Source of the DNA: an uncultured Treponema sp.
Lineage (GTDB): Bacteria > Spirochaetota > Spirochaetia > Treponematales > Treponemataceae
Length of the DNA stretch: 40,177 nucleotides
Reading direction: 5' to 3'
Assembly (NCBI GenBank): GCA_934691925.1
Contig: CAKUTI010000016.1
Location: 1 to 40,177, forward strand
This document shows positions 1 to 7,172 of this stretch, one piece after another. The notes under the pieces are model-generated. The model saw nothing but the letters and a program-made list of their open reading frames with translations, was not told the origin of the DNA and did no database searches. The stretch's first letter is position 1; each line of letters begins with the position of its first letter. Both the position numbers and the translations under genes were made by a program.

Positions 1-1
1 A

Positions 2-74
2 TGAGCGACCGGGGGCTCGAACCCCGGACCCACAGATTAAGAGTCTGTTGCTCTACCAACTGAGCTAGTCGCCC
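2..74 (-). tRNA. tRNA-Lys(CTT)
   Basis: Reverse-strand cloverleaf with a 7-bp acceptor stem (GGGCGAC with GTCGCTC), the D-arm GCTCAGTTGGTAGAGC, anticodon arm ACAGA-CTCTTAA-TCTGT and T-arm around GTTCGAG. The loop gives anticodon CTT, which reads AAG (Lys). No CCA is encoded: the base after the discriminator is T. It is last in a three-tRNA run (His-Arg-Lys) read leftward. Confidence 0.96.
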
Positions 75-91
75 GATTTTATCATTTACAT

Positions 92-165
92 TGCGTCCGA
101 CACGGGTCGAACGTGCAACCTACGGATTCGAAGTCCGTTACTCTATCCAGTTGAGCTACGAACGC
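92..165 (-). tRNA. tRNA-Arg(TCG)
   Basis: Reverse-strand cloverleaf with acceptor GCGTTCG paired to CGGACGC, anticodon arm ACGGA-CTTCGAA-TCCGT and T-loop GTTCGAC. Anticodon TCG reads CGA (Arg). No CCA is encoded. It is the middle gene of the tRNA cluster. Confidence 0.95.
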
Positions 166-195
166 AAGTCTAGGTTACAAACTTCAAAAGAAGCG

Positions 196-268
196 GGTGC
201 CTGGTGGGATTTGAACCCACGACAACCAGATCCACAATCTGGCGCTCTACCCCTGAACTACAGGCACC
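196..268 (-). tRNA. tRNA-His(GTG)
   Basis: Reverse-strand cloverleaf with anticodon arm CCAGA-TTGTGGA-TCTGG, giving anticodon GTG (His). The extra 5' G at position -1 (base 268) lies opposite a C discriminator (base 196), as is typical of bacterial tRNA-His. No CCA is encoded. It is first in the three-tRNA transcript. Confidence 0.96.
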
Positions 269-286
269 GTGTAACTGACGAGAAAT

Positions 287-316
287 ATATTATCAGAAAT
301 CGCTAAAAAGTGTCAA
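287..316 (-). promoter_or_regulatory. Promoter of the tRNA His-Arg-Lys cluster
   Basis: On the minus strand a perfect -35 box TTGACA (bases 316-311) is followed by GATAAT (294-289, spacing 16) or TAATAT (292-287, spacing 18). It lies about 20 bases before the tRNA-His 5' end, as expected for a stable-RNA promoter. Confidence 0.7.
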
Positions 317-1117
317 CAGCTGAATTTAAAATTTTTTGAAATTTTTTCGTTTTTTTTAAGTCAGGGCGGCTTTCCATCTTGTTTTTTAGCAGGCTTTAGA
401 AATCTGAATCATTATTTTTGATTTCTCGTCTTGAAATCGCTTAAAAATAAAAATTGCTTCACTGCTGTCCAAAAAATAAGCGCTTTTATAGTCTGTAATA
501 GTTTTTATCATCACACAAAAATTTATCACATAAGAAATTACAGACATGGATAAGCATAACGCAGCGAATCCTGCTTGTTTTAGCTTATGTTAATATATGC
601 TTTCTCAGTGTTCTTTTTATGCCGGCAATAGACTTATGCAATGCTGGTCTATGATCCTGGGCTAGGGAAGTTGAGTGCAATTTTAAATTGGAATTACTGA
701 TGAATCAAGTTGGAATAAAATGTATTCTAAATTTAGTTCAATTTAAACTTAAATTGATTTCACTTTAAAATCAATTTGAATGCAACTTTAATCCAAATTG
801 ACTTCATATTAAAATCAAATTGAATACGCTTTTAATCCAAATTGATTTCACTTTAAACTTAAATTGGATTAAAATTTAAGCCAATTTGAGTTTTCCACAA
901 TGTTGTGTTCAGTCTTAAATAAATACAGGATTGCTGTATTGGACAGTCAGGCTGAGTCCTGTGAAAAACACTGTTGATTTCGCCTCTTAGACAAGGCTTC
1001 TAAGACTTGAGGAAAGACGGTATAGAAACATTCGTAGGCATTGCGGTAAATAAAGCTCTAAAAGGCCAAGTCAACAGCAGCAGAAGACCTTGGAAAATAA
1101 ATCATATTTAAAACTCC
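317..1117. other. Long gene-free AT-rich spacer
   Basis: No convincing coding frame or known RNA family was recognised between the tRNA promoter and the flgN promoter. The stretch holds an inverted repeat GTCTGTAAT/ATTACAGAC (491-499 and 537-545), three 44-bp direct repeats (751-882, listed separately), and small hairpins such as AATACAG/CTGTATT (922-928 and 934-940) and TCTTAG/CTAAGA near 987-1007. It could contain an unrecognised small RNA. Confidence 0.5.
751..882. repeat. Three tandem 44-bp AT-rich repeats
   Basis: Three adjacent units each begin with AAATTGA: 751-794, 795-838 and 839-882. Units one and two both end in TTTAATCC; unit three diverges in its second half and ends in CC. Each unit contains AAATTGA and TCAATTT-type arms and could fold on itself. 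A palindrome TCAATTT-AAACTT-AAATTGA (738-757) overlaps the left edge. The period is not a multiple of three and the stretch is not coding. Function unknown. Confidence 0.75.
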
Positions 1118-1144
1118 TAATATAAAAATCCTGAACGCCGATAA
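1118..1144 (+). promoter_or_regulatory. Sigma28 (FliA) promoter of the flgN operon
   Basis: GCCGATAA at 1137-1144 matches the FliA -10 consensus exactly. TAAT at 1118-1121 lies 15 bases upstream, close to the TAAA-N15-GCCGATAA arrangement. It lies 37 bases before the flgN start and fits the late-flagellar nature of the operon. Confidence 0.75.
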
Positions 1145-1181
1145 TTAGAAAGAAGATAAAAAATTTGATTAAGGGAATTTT

Positions 1182-1631
1182 ATGGGTGACCAGGAAATTA
1201 TAAGACAAAAGCAGAATCTGATTCTTGTGATGCAGGAGGAAAGCAAGCTTCTGGACTCAATCTTGAATCAGCAGGCTGTTCTTCATTCTTGCGTAAAGGA
1301 AAAAAACTGGGAAAAACTCAATGTGAATATTGAAAATCTTCAGGAGCTTAGCGACAAATTCGTTGAGCTTGAGGAAAAACGCGCTGCGCTTGCCGATTCT
1401 GCGGATAAAAATGACGCCGAGGTGAGGCCGGTTTTGAGCGAGGTGAGAGGAAAACTCCAGCGTTCAAAAATCGAGAACAAGGCTTTGAACGAATACATCG
1501 CGACCACGAGAAAATTTCTTCAGGGTGTTTTTGATTCTGTCGTTCCGCAGCGGAGAAACAAAGTCTATACGAAAAAAGGCGAAATCAAAAAGCCGGAGCT
1601 TAGCAGCGTGGTTATAAACCAGCTGATGTAG
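1182..1631 (+). CDS. flgN: FlgN-type flagellar export chaperone
   Basis: This 149-residue, mostly helical and highly charged protein has the size and heptad-like pattern of FlgN, the cytoplasmic chaperone that holds the hook-filament junction proteins FlgK and FlgL until export. The evidence is its position directly before flgK and flgL, length typical of the family, and long amphipathic helices between about residues 1 and 120; FlgN sequences are weakly conserved, so context carries much of the call. ATG start with AAGGGAA upstream. It is the first gene behind an exact sigma28 -10 box. A small hairpin followed by eight Ts lies between it and flgK and could tune downstream expression. Confidence 0.82.
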   Translation: MGDQEIIRQKQNLILVMQEESKLLDSILNQQAVLHSCVKEKNWEKLNVNIENLQELSDKFVELEEKRAALADSADKNDAEVRPVLSEVRGKLQRSKIENKALNEYIATTRKFLQGVFDSVVPQRRNKVYTKKGEIKKPELSSVVINQLM

Positions 1632-1642
1632 AAAATCGCTTT

Positions 1643-1664
1643 TGCCTTTCGGCAGATTTTTTTT
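1643..1664 (+). terminator. Weak hairpin plus T-run between flgN and flgK
   Basis: TGCC-TTTC-GGCA (1643-1654) is followed by a run of eight Ts (1657-1664). The stem is only four base pairs, so a partial terminator or attenuator inside the operon is more likely than a full stop. Confidence 0.35.
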
Positions 1665-1688
1665 GATTGTAAAAAATAGGAGAAGAAT

Positions 1689-3557
1689 ATGGCTAATTCA
1701 TTTGCAGGAATCGAAATCGGAAAACGGAGCTTGATGGTTCATTCGCAGCAGGTTCAGACTGCCGGACACAATATTTCAAACGCAGACACGGAAGGATACA
1801 GCCGGCAGCGTGTCCAGGTAAAAGTCTTTGACCCGATTTACCGACCTGACCTTGAGCGGGCGGAAACAGCAGGCCAGATTGGGCAGGGAACAACTGTAGA
1901 AAGCATTAACCGGCTTCGTGACGAGCTTCTTGACCAGAGAATCACTGCGCAGTCAAACACGGAATCTTACTGGGCAACGCGCGAAAAATACTACACGATG
2001 ATAGAAGATGTCTACAACGAGCCTGACGATATTTCAGTGCGCACAAATATGGACAAATACTGGCAGTCTTGGCAGGAACTTTCCGTTTATCCTGAAAGCC
2101 AGGCGGCGCGTCAGGCGGTCGCGACACGTGGCGAGACTTTGGCTGAAAGCATTCAGCAGCGTTACAAGGCTCTTTCCGGAATCGGAACTTTGATTAACGG
2201 AGATATCGAGGCGACAGTTCGTCAGGTGAACAACTACACAAAGCAGATTGCCGGCATCAACAAGGAAATCGTGAAGTCAAAAGCAATGGGCGACAATCCT
2301 AACGACTTGCTTGACCGCCGCGACCTTCTCGTGGAAAAACTTTCAAATTTAATCAATATCACAAGCGACAACCGCGACAGCGACGAGTTTATGGTTCATA
2401 TGGACGGCCAGATTCTCGTTCAGGGCGGAATTGCGCGCGGATTCGATGTTGAGGCGAGCACAGACAACAACGGCTACAGCACAGTTGTATGGAGCGACAG
2501 CGGAAACAAGGCGCAGGTTTCAGGCGGAACTTTGGGCGCGCTCGTCGAGCTTCGCGATGTTGACATCCGCTCGGAAGTGCAGAACCTCAACACGATGACG
2601 ATGAATTTCGCTGACCTTGTGAACGATGTCCACAGAAACGGAATCGGAATGAACAACGTTACAGGGCTTGATTTTTTTGTTCAGCGGCCTTTCGTGACAA
2701 GCACAAACGGAAATTTCGACAGGAACGGAGACGGAACTGACGATTCTTCATACATTTTCAGATTCACAGGAACAAATTCCCTTAATCCGCAGGACAAAGT
2801 CGGGCTTGAAGGCGTTATGACATTCTCTGGAAAAAACGGAAATATCACAGTTCCTTATCATCCGACTGACACAATCGAGGAAGTTGTGGCAAGAATAAAC
2901 GATTCTGACGGCGAGGTTAAGGCTTATCTTGACCGCGACAGCCGTCTTGTTCTAAAAGCGACAACTTCTCTTGCAATGGAAAATCCTGACTTTGTAATCC
3001 GCCACGTTGAGGACTCAGGGCTTTTCCTTGCCGGATACTCAGGAATCTTGAACGCGTCTGGAGCGGCCGGAGCTTACGACTTTGCACGGGCAGACGCGGT
3101 GAACGCTCTTTCAGGAGATTTTGCGGTTGCGCCAGTCTTAAATCCTGCCGGCTACATTGAAGTGAATCCTGCGATAAAGTCTGATGTTTTGAGCGTTGCG
3201 GCGGCTTATCCGAACAATCAGGGAAAATCTATGATTGGAGACGGACGGGCGGCTGTTGAAATCGCCTCAATCAGAAACACTCAGGTGATGATTGGAAAAG
3301 ACCGGACTTTTGATGACTACTTTGCGAATTCAGTGACAAATGTAGGATTGGAAGGCGAACAGGCGGAAACGAATCTTCTGAGCCAGAACGCGATTATGAA
3401 CGACCTTCGCGACTTGCGAGACTCAATCAGCGGAGTGAACGTGGACGAAGAGCTTGCCGAGCTAATAAAATTCCAGCACGGCTACAATGCGGCGGCAAAG
3501 TTCGTCAGCGTGATTGACAATATGCTCGACACTGTAATAAACAGGCTTGGAGTTTAA
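1689..3557 (+). CDS. flgK: Flagellar hook-associated protein 1, FlgK
   Basis: FlgK forms the first ring of the junction between hook and filament. The 622-residue product opens with the rod/hook family N-terminal motif (FAGIEIGKRSLMVHSQ, then TAGHNISNADTEGYSRQRV) and closes with the matching C-terminal helix (residues about 575-622, with LIKFQHGYNAAAKFVSV), the two ends that pair in assembled axial proteins. The middle, about 200-540, is the variable exposed domain. Length is normal to slightly long for the family. The start has a strong AGGAGA ribosome site. It follows flgN by 57 bases; flgL follows after an unusual 227-base GC-rich spacer. Confidence 0.97.
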   Translation: MANSFAGIEIGKRSLMVHSQQVQTAGHNISNADTEGYSRQRVQVKVFDPIYRPDLERAETAGQIGQGTTVESINRLRDELLDQRITAQSNTESYWATREKYYTMIEDVYNEPDDISVRTNMDKYWQSWQELSVYPESQAARQAVATRGETLAESIQQRYKALSGIGTLINGDIEATVRQVNNYTKQIAGINKEIVKSKAMGDNPNDLLDRRDLLVEKLSNLINITSDNRDSDEFMVHMDGQILVQGGIARGFDVEASTDNNGYSTVVWSDSGNKAQVSGGTLGALVELRDVDIRSEVQNLNTMTMNFADLVNDVHRNGIGMNNVTGLDFFVQRPFVTSTNGNFDRNGDGTDDSSYIFRFTGTNSLNPQDKVGLEGVMTFSGKNGNITVPYHPTDTIEEVVARINDSDGEVKAYLDRDSRLVLKATTSLAMENPDFVIRHVEDSGLFLAGYSGILNASGAAGAYDFARADAVNALSGDFAVAPVLNPAGYIEVNPAIKSDVLSVAAAYPNNQGKSMIGDGRAAVEIASIRNTQVMIGKDRTFDDYFANSVTNVGLEGEQAETNLLSQNAIMNDLRDLRDSISGVNVDEELAELIKFQHGYNAAAKFVSVIDNMLDTVINRLGV

Positions 3558-3784
3558 CGCGCGTTATGAGGCTGCATGCAAAGCCATGCTTGGGCGCGTA
3601 GCGTTGCGAAGTGCGCGTGCTATTTAGCCTGCCGGACGGCGAAGCGAACGGAGCAATGAAGCCGAGCAGGGCGAAATCCTGAAACACCCGGACAGAAGCG
3701 AGTGTCTGCACGAAAAGTGCTGGCACGAAAAGTGCAGAGACGAAGCTTAAGAAAAACGCCCGAATTTTGAATAAGGAGTTTTAA
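3558..3784. repeat. GC-rich hairpin-forming element between flgK and flgL
   Basis: This 227-base spacer is much richer in GC than other spacers here. It contains the 13-mer GCACGAAAAGTGC twice (3708-3720 and 3723-3735), each copy a hairpin with a GAAAA loop, nested inside a larger stem TCTGCAC/GTGCAGA (3705-3711 and 3732-3738). Upstream are GCATG/CATGC arms near 3593-3610 and repeated GCGAAGCGAA-like words. It looks like a dispersed intergenic repeat or a structured mRNA segment. The flgL ribosome site AAGGAG lies just after it. Confidence 0.6.
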
Positions 3785-5032
3785 ATGCCGACAAGAATAT
3801 CAAGCCAGCTGAACAATAACAGGACTCAGTACAATTTGCGCAGACAGGAAGTCAAAAAGGCGAAAATTGACAATCAGATTGGAACACAGTCGAGAATTCA
3901 AAGCCTGCGCGACGACCCGATTGCGGCCGGACATCTTGTGAAATATCAGTCTTATCTGACCCGCGTGAACAATTTCGAGAAAAACGCGGCGACTTTGAGC
4001 GACCAGTTTGTCTACCGCGAGAGCTATATGTCTAATTCGCTTGACGTTATGCAGCGTGTGCGCGAGCTTGCCGTTACAGGCGCGAACGGAATTAACACGC
4101 ATGAGGACTTGCAGAACATGGCAAGCGAGGTTGACGAGCTTTTAAAGGAGCTTGTGCAGAACGCTAATGCGGTTGGCCCTGACGGAAATGCGATTTTTGC
4201 CGGAACAAACACCGACGCGCGCGCTTTTGACGTGAGTCTCGGGGCAGTTTCAGGCTCTGATGTTCCTTTGATTGAAAAAGTCGAGTATAAAGGTTCTATA
4301 GACTTGAACAAAATCGAGGTTGACGAGAACAAATATATTTCTGTTGACAATGCTGGAAACCGCGTTTTCTGGGCTGAAAACCAGATGCTTTTCGGCGGAC
4401 GTGACGCTTCTTCATGGCAGACAAAAGAGGATTCTGTAATCAGCGTGGACGGCCAGAAAATCGTTCTTGAGACAGGCGACAATGTCTATTCGCTTATCTC
4501 GAAAATCAACGCGAGCGGGGCTGCTGTAAAGGCTTCGCTTGATCCGGTCACAAACGCTCTCAATCTTATGACCACAGACGCAAGGCAGCTTTGGCTTGAG
4601 GATTTGAGCGGAAACGCGCTTAACGACTTGGGAATCATAAAAGATTCAAGCCAGCGGCCGCCTTACAATATCGGGAATTCCGTGCGCGTTACAGGCGGAA
4701 GCCTTTTCGACTCAGTTATCGCTTTGCGCGATGCGATGCTTTCTGGCGACAATGAGGCAATCGGCGGAAAAGTCCTGATGAGCCTTGACCGCGGAATCAA
4801 CACTTTGACCGGCAGAATCGCAAAGTCAGGCGCGGAGTACGCAAGGCTTCAGAACGACATCACGCGGAATTCCGCAGTCGCCTTGAATGTGAACAGCCAG
4901 ATTAGCCGCGAGGGCGACCTTGATATAACAAAGGCAATAACGGACGAAAAAATGCTCGAGTACACGCAGCAGGCGACTTTAAGCACTGCCGGAAAAATGT
5001 ATTCTTCGAGCCTTCTGAATTACATGAGATAA
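3785..5032 (+). CDS. flgL: Flagellar hook-associated protein 3, FlgL
   Basis: FlgL is the second hook-filament junction protein and the adaptor on which flagellin polymerises. The 415-residue product starts MPTRISSQL with flagellin-like D0/D1 helices (LRDDPIAAGHLVKYQSYL, then VMQRVRELAVTGANG near residues 100-115) and ends with the C-terminal flagellin-like helix (EKMLEYTQQATLSTAGKM). The central variable part is about residues 140-330. Length is usual for treponemal FlgL. ATG is preceded by AAGGAG. fliW follows after 22 bases. Confidence 0.96.
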   Translation: MPTRISSQLNNNRTQYNLRRQEVKKAKIDNQIGTQSRIQSLRDDPIAAGHLVKYQSYLTRVNNFEKNAATLSDQFVYRESYMSNSLDVMQRVRELAVTGANGINTHEDLQNMASEVDELLKELVQNANAVGPDGNAIFAGTNTDARAFDVSLGAVSGSDVPLIEKVEYKGSIDLNKIEVDENKYISVDNAGNRVFWAENQMLFGGRDASSWQTKEDSVISVDGQKIVLETGDNVYSLISKINASGAAVKASLDPVTNALNLMTTDARQLWLEDLSGNALNDLGIIKDSSQRPPYNIGNSVRVTGGSLFDSVIALRDAMLSGDNEAIGGKVLMSLDRGINTLTGRIAKSGAEYARLQNDITRNSAVALNVNSQISREGDLDITKAITDEKMLEYTQQATLSTAGKMYSSSLLNYMR

Positions 5033-5054
5033 AAATTTATAAGGATATTTTGAC

Positions 5055-5498
5055 ATGGAAGTTAAAACAAAGACGATGGGAAAAGTTGATGTCTCAGATG
5101 ACAAAATCATCTATTTTCCATATGGACTTTTAGGATTTGAGGATTATCATAAATTCGCCTTGGTTGAGGCAGAGTACAAGCCTTTTTACTGGATGCAGTC
5201 TGTCGATGAGCAGAATCTAGCTTTTTTGATTATCGACCCGTTTATAATCGCCGAGGACTACGAGCTTGACGTTGACGACAAGACTTTGTGCGAGATTGAG
5301 GTTGAGTCTGCTTCTGACGTGATTGTTTTTGCGATTGTAACGGTTCCGTCAGACGGAAATCCTGTTACGGCGAATCTTCAGGGACCAGTTGTAATTAACA
5401 AGGTGAACAACAAGGCGATGCAGGTTATTCTTTCAGACACAAGATGGACGACGAAATTCAATATCGTTAAGGCTCTGAAAGCTAAAGGAGCGAAATAA
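5055..5498 (+). CDS. fliW: Flagellar assembly factor FliW
   Basis: FliW binds both flagellin and CsrA. When cytoplasmic flagellin is low, FliW is free to bind and block CsrA, which relieves repression of flagellin translation. The 147-residue product has the family hallmarks: IIYFPYGLLGFEDYHKFAL near residues 19-37, FYWMQSVDEQNLAFLIIDP near 44-62, a VIVFAIVTVP strand near 95, and a C-terminal NNKAMQVIL. SD AAGGA precedes the ATG. The stop codon overlaps the csrA start (TAATG), so the two antagonists are translationally coupled. Confidence 0.96.
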   Translation: MEVKTKTMGKVDVSDDKIIYFPYGLLGFEDYHKFALVEAEYKPFYWMQSVDEQNLAFLIIDPFIIAEDYELDVDDKTLCEIEVESASDVIVFAIVTVPSDGNPVTANLQGPVVINKVNNKAMQVILSDTRWTTKFNIVKALKAKGAK

Positions 5499-5725
5499 TG
5501 CTGATTTTGTCGAGAAAAGTTGATGAGAAAATTCGGATTGGAAACGATATTCTGATTCAGGTGATAAGCGTCTCAGGCGACCAGGTGAAAATCGGCGTTG
5601 ACGCTCCGAAAAATGTGAAAGTTTTTCGTCAGGAAGTTTTTGACGACATTCAGAGGCAGAACAAGGAAGCCGCCGCAGGAAGCGTAACGCTTGAGGCTTT
5701 GGCGAATCTTCTTGAAAAAAAGTAG
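5498..5725 (+). CDS. csrA: Carbon storage regulator / translational repressor CsrA
   Basis: CsrA is a small RNA-binding dimer that recognises ANGGA in mRNA leaders, often over the ribosome site. The 75-residue product starts MLILSRKVDEKIRIGNDI and keeps the conserved VSGDQVKIGVDAPKNVKVFRQEV core with the RNA-contacting R-E pair; the tail (about residues 55-75) is slightly longer than in E. coli CsrA. It is the last gene of the flgN operon and overlaps fliW by one base. The likely local target is the flaB leader at about 13640-13795. It converges with tsaB; no strong terminator is visible in the 19-base gap. Confidence 0.97.
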   Translation: MLILSRKVDEKIRIGNDILIQVISVSGDQVKIGVDAPKNVKVFRQEVFDDIQRQNKEAAAGSVTLEALANLLEKK

Positions 5726-5744
5726 TTTTTTTGCTGTGTTCTGC

Positions 5745-6422
5745 TTATTTTTTGCTCTCGAGCGCAAGCTCCGCTTCTGATTTTCTGATGTAAACCGGGC
5801 CGCTGTAATCCGCAAGCGGCTCTTTTTTTTGCTCAATCATTTTCTCGGCGATTTTAAAAAGCGAATCTGTCGAAAGCGGTTCAGATTCTGTCCAGCAGAT
5901 TTTTAGATTCGGCTCGAGATTTTTTAAGATTTCACCGAAGATTTTTGCGTCAGGTCCTGCAACAATGACAGCCTCATCTTTTATGATTTTTGAGAGAACT
6001 TTTTCCGCGGTTGTGTCCTCGGATTCCATCAAAGTCTCGTCTCCACGGTAAACTGCGGCGAAAAACTGGTCTTTTTTCGCGTCAATCACAGAGACAATCT
6101 GATTCGGAAAATTTCTGAACGGAAAAGCGTACACTTCAAGGCTTGGAATTCCGTAAATCGGAACATTGTGCGCAAGCTCAATCGCCTTTAGCGCGGAAAA
6201 TGCAAGGCGCAGTCCTGTAAAAGTTCCCGGTCCTGAGCAGAGGGCAGTGTAGTCAAGCTCTTTCGCCTCAATTCCGGCTTCCTTTAGAACATAGTCAATC
6301 GCCGGAAGAATTTTCTGCGACTGTTTTTGTCCCAAATCCAAAGAAACTGTCGCCGTCATATTCTCATTTTTTGCCGCGATAGTCATATTTGCTGCCGCGG
6401 AATCAATTGCAAGTGCTTTCAT
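5745..6422 (-). CDS. tsaB: tRNA threonylcarbamoyladenosine biosynthesis protein TsaB
   Basis: TsaB is the inactive ASKHA-fold partner of TsaD in the complex that makes t6A37 in tRNAs reading ANN codons. The 225-residue product begins MKALAIDSA and carries the family signature CSGPGTFTGLRLAFSALKA near residues 62-80 (usually GPGSFTGLR), then GIPSLEVYAF. Length is normal. It starts two bases after the tsaE stop, so both enzymes of the pathway are made together. It is the last gene of the minus-strand unit that starts at the sigma28 box near 8900. Confidence 0.94.
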   Translation of the reverse strand: MKALAIDSAAANMTIAAKNENMTATVSLDLGQKQSQKILPAIDYVLKEAGIEAKELDYTALCSGPGTFTGLRLAFSALKAIELAHNVPIYGIPSLEVYAFPFRNFPNQIVSVIDAKKDQFFAAVYRGDETLMESEDTTAEKVLSKIIKDEAVIVAGPDAKIFGEILKNLEPNLKICWTESEPLSTDSLFKIAEKMIEQKKEPLADYSGPVYIRKSEAELALESKK

Positions 6423-6424
6423 TT

Positions 6425-6865
6425 TTATTTTATTTCCCCATAAGGCCAGTTTTCGATTTCGATTTTTCTTTGAGTTGTTCCTTCAACCGGCTCGATTTTC
6501 AGAATTATCGTCGATTTTGGAAGCTCTTCCATGATTTTCTCGCTCCATTCGATAATGCTCACGCCTTTTCCATAAATCAGGTCTTCCGCGCCGAGATTTA
6601 TAAAGTCCTCGCCGCCGTTGAGCCTGTAAACGTCCATGTGGTAAAGCGGAATTTTTCCTTCATATTCAGAAATAAGACAGAAAGTTGGGCTTGTGATTTC
6701 GTCTTTGACGTTCAAAGCCTGAGCGATTCCTTTTGTGATTGTCGTTTTTCCAGCTGCAAGAGTTCCTTGCATCGCGAAAATTTCTCCGCCTTTAAGGAAC
6801 GATCCGATTTTTTTCCCAAGCTCGATTGTCTCCTCAGCGGAATTTGTTTGAAAATTCAAGCGCAC
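6425..6865 (-). CDS. tsaE: tRNA threonylcarbamoyladenosine biosynthesis ATPase TsaE
   Basis: TsaE is the P-loop ATPase that drives the TsaB-TsaD cycle in t6A synthesis. The 146-residue product has a Walker A motif GTLAAGKTT at residues 34-42 (family form GELGAGKTT), followed by SPTFCLISEYEG and LYHMDVYRL, which carry the conserved aspartate and arginine, and IIEWSEK. The start is GTG with GAAGG upstream. Its 5' end overlaps the preceding small gene by ten bases, and tsaB follows after two bases. Confidence 0.94.
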   Translation of the reverse strand: MRLNFQTNSAEETIELGKKIGSFLKGGEIFAMQGTLAAGKTTITKGIAQALNVKDEITSPTFCLISEYEGKIPLYHMDVYRLNGGEDFINLGAEDLIYGKGVSIIEWSEKIMEELPKSTIILKIEPVEGTTQRKIEIENWPYGEIK

Positions 6866-7128
6866 GGTAATTTGCCTTCGTTATCCATTTTTAGAATATA
6901 AGCCTTCAAGGCTGATTTTACTGGAATCAAAGGATAATCAATATCGGTCGCAGGGTCAATGTCAACGTATATATTTTTGTCTCCCAAAGGACCGACTTCA
7001 ATTGTGAACGAGATTTTTATTTCTGTTGTTTTTGAAAGCATCTGCAAAGACGCGTAAGCCGTATAATTTCTTCTGTAGTAAATGTATGTGTCATCAGTCG
7101 AAATTCTTGAAAGTCCTAAAACTTGCAT
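6856..7128 (-). CDS. Conserved small protein of unknown function
   Basis: A 90-residue protein starting MQVLGLSRIS with no signal peptide, membrane segment or motif that I recognise. The composition is that of a small soluble beta-rich protein (IKISFTIEVG, IYVDIDPATDIDYPLIP). It lies between the PilZ gene (44 bases away) and tsaE, whose GTG start overlaps its end by ten bases, so it is co-translated with tsaE. The ribosome site is weak. I assign no function. Confidence 0.7.
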   Translation of the reverse strand: MQVLGLSRISTDDTYIYYRRNYTAYASLQMLSKTTEIKISFTIEVGPLGDKNIYVDIDPATDIDYPLIPVKSALKAYILKMDNEGKLPCA

Positions 7129-7172
7129 ATGTTAAAACCTATATTTGCTTTTAAATTTCAGTAAAAACCATT

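Noticed and set aside
751..882. CRISPR array
   Set aside because: The units are directly adjacent with no unique spacers between them, and no cas gene is present.
980..1110. Short open stretch that reads DGIETFVGIAVNKALKG
   Set aside because: Only about 35 codons after a stop, no start codon with a ribosome site and no family match; it lies in the spacer before the flgN promoter.
3505..3726. Minus-strand 73-codon frame over the flgK end and the GC-rich element
   Set aside because: It runs through hairpin repeats, has no ribosome site and overlaps flgK antisense.
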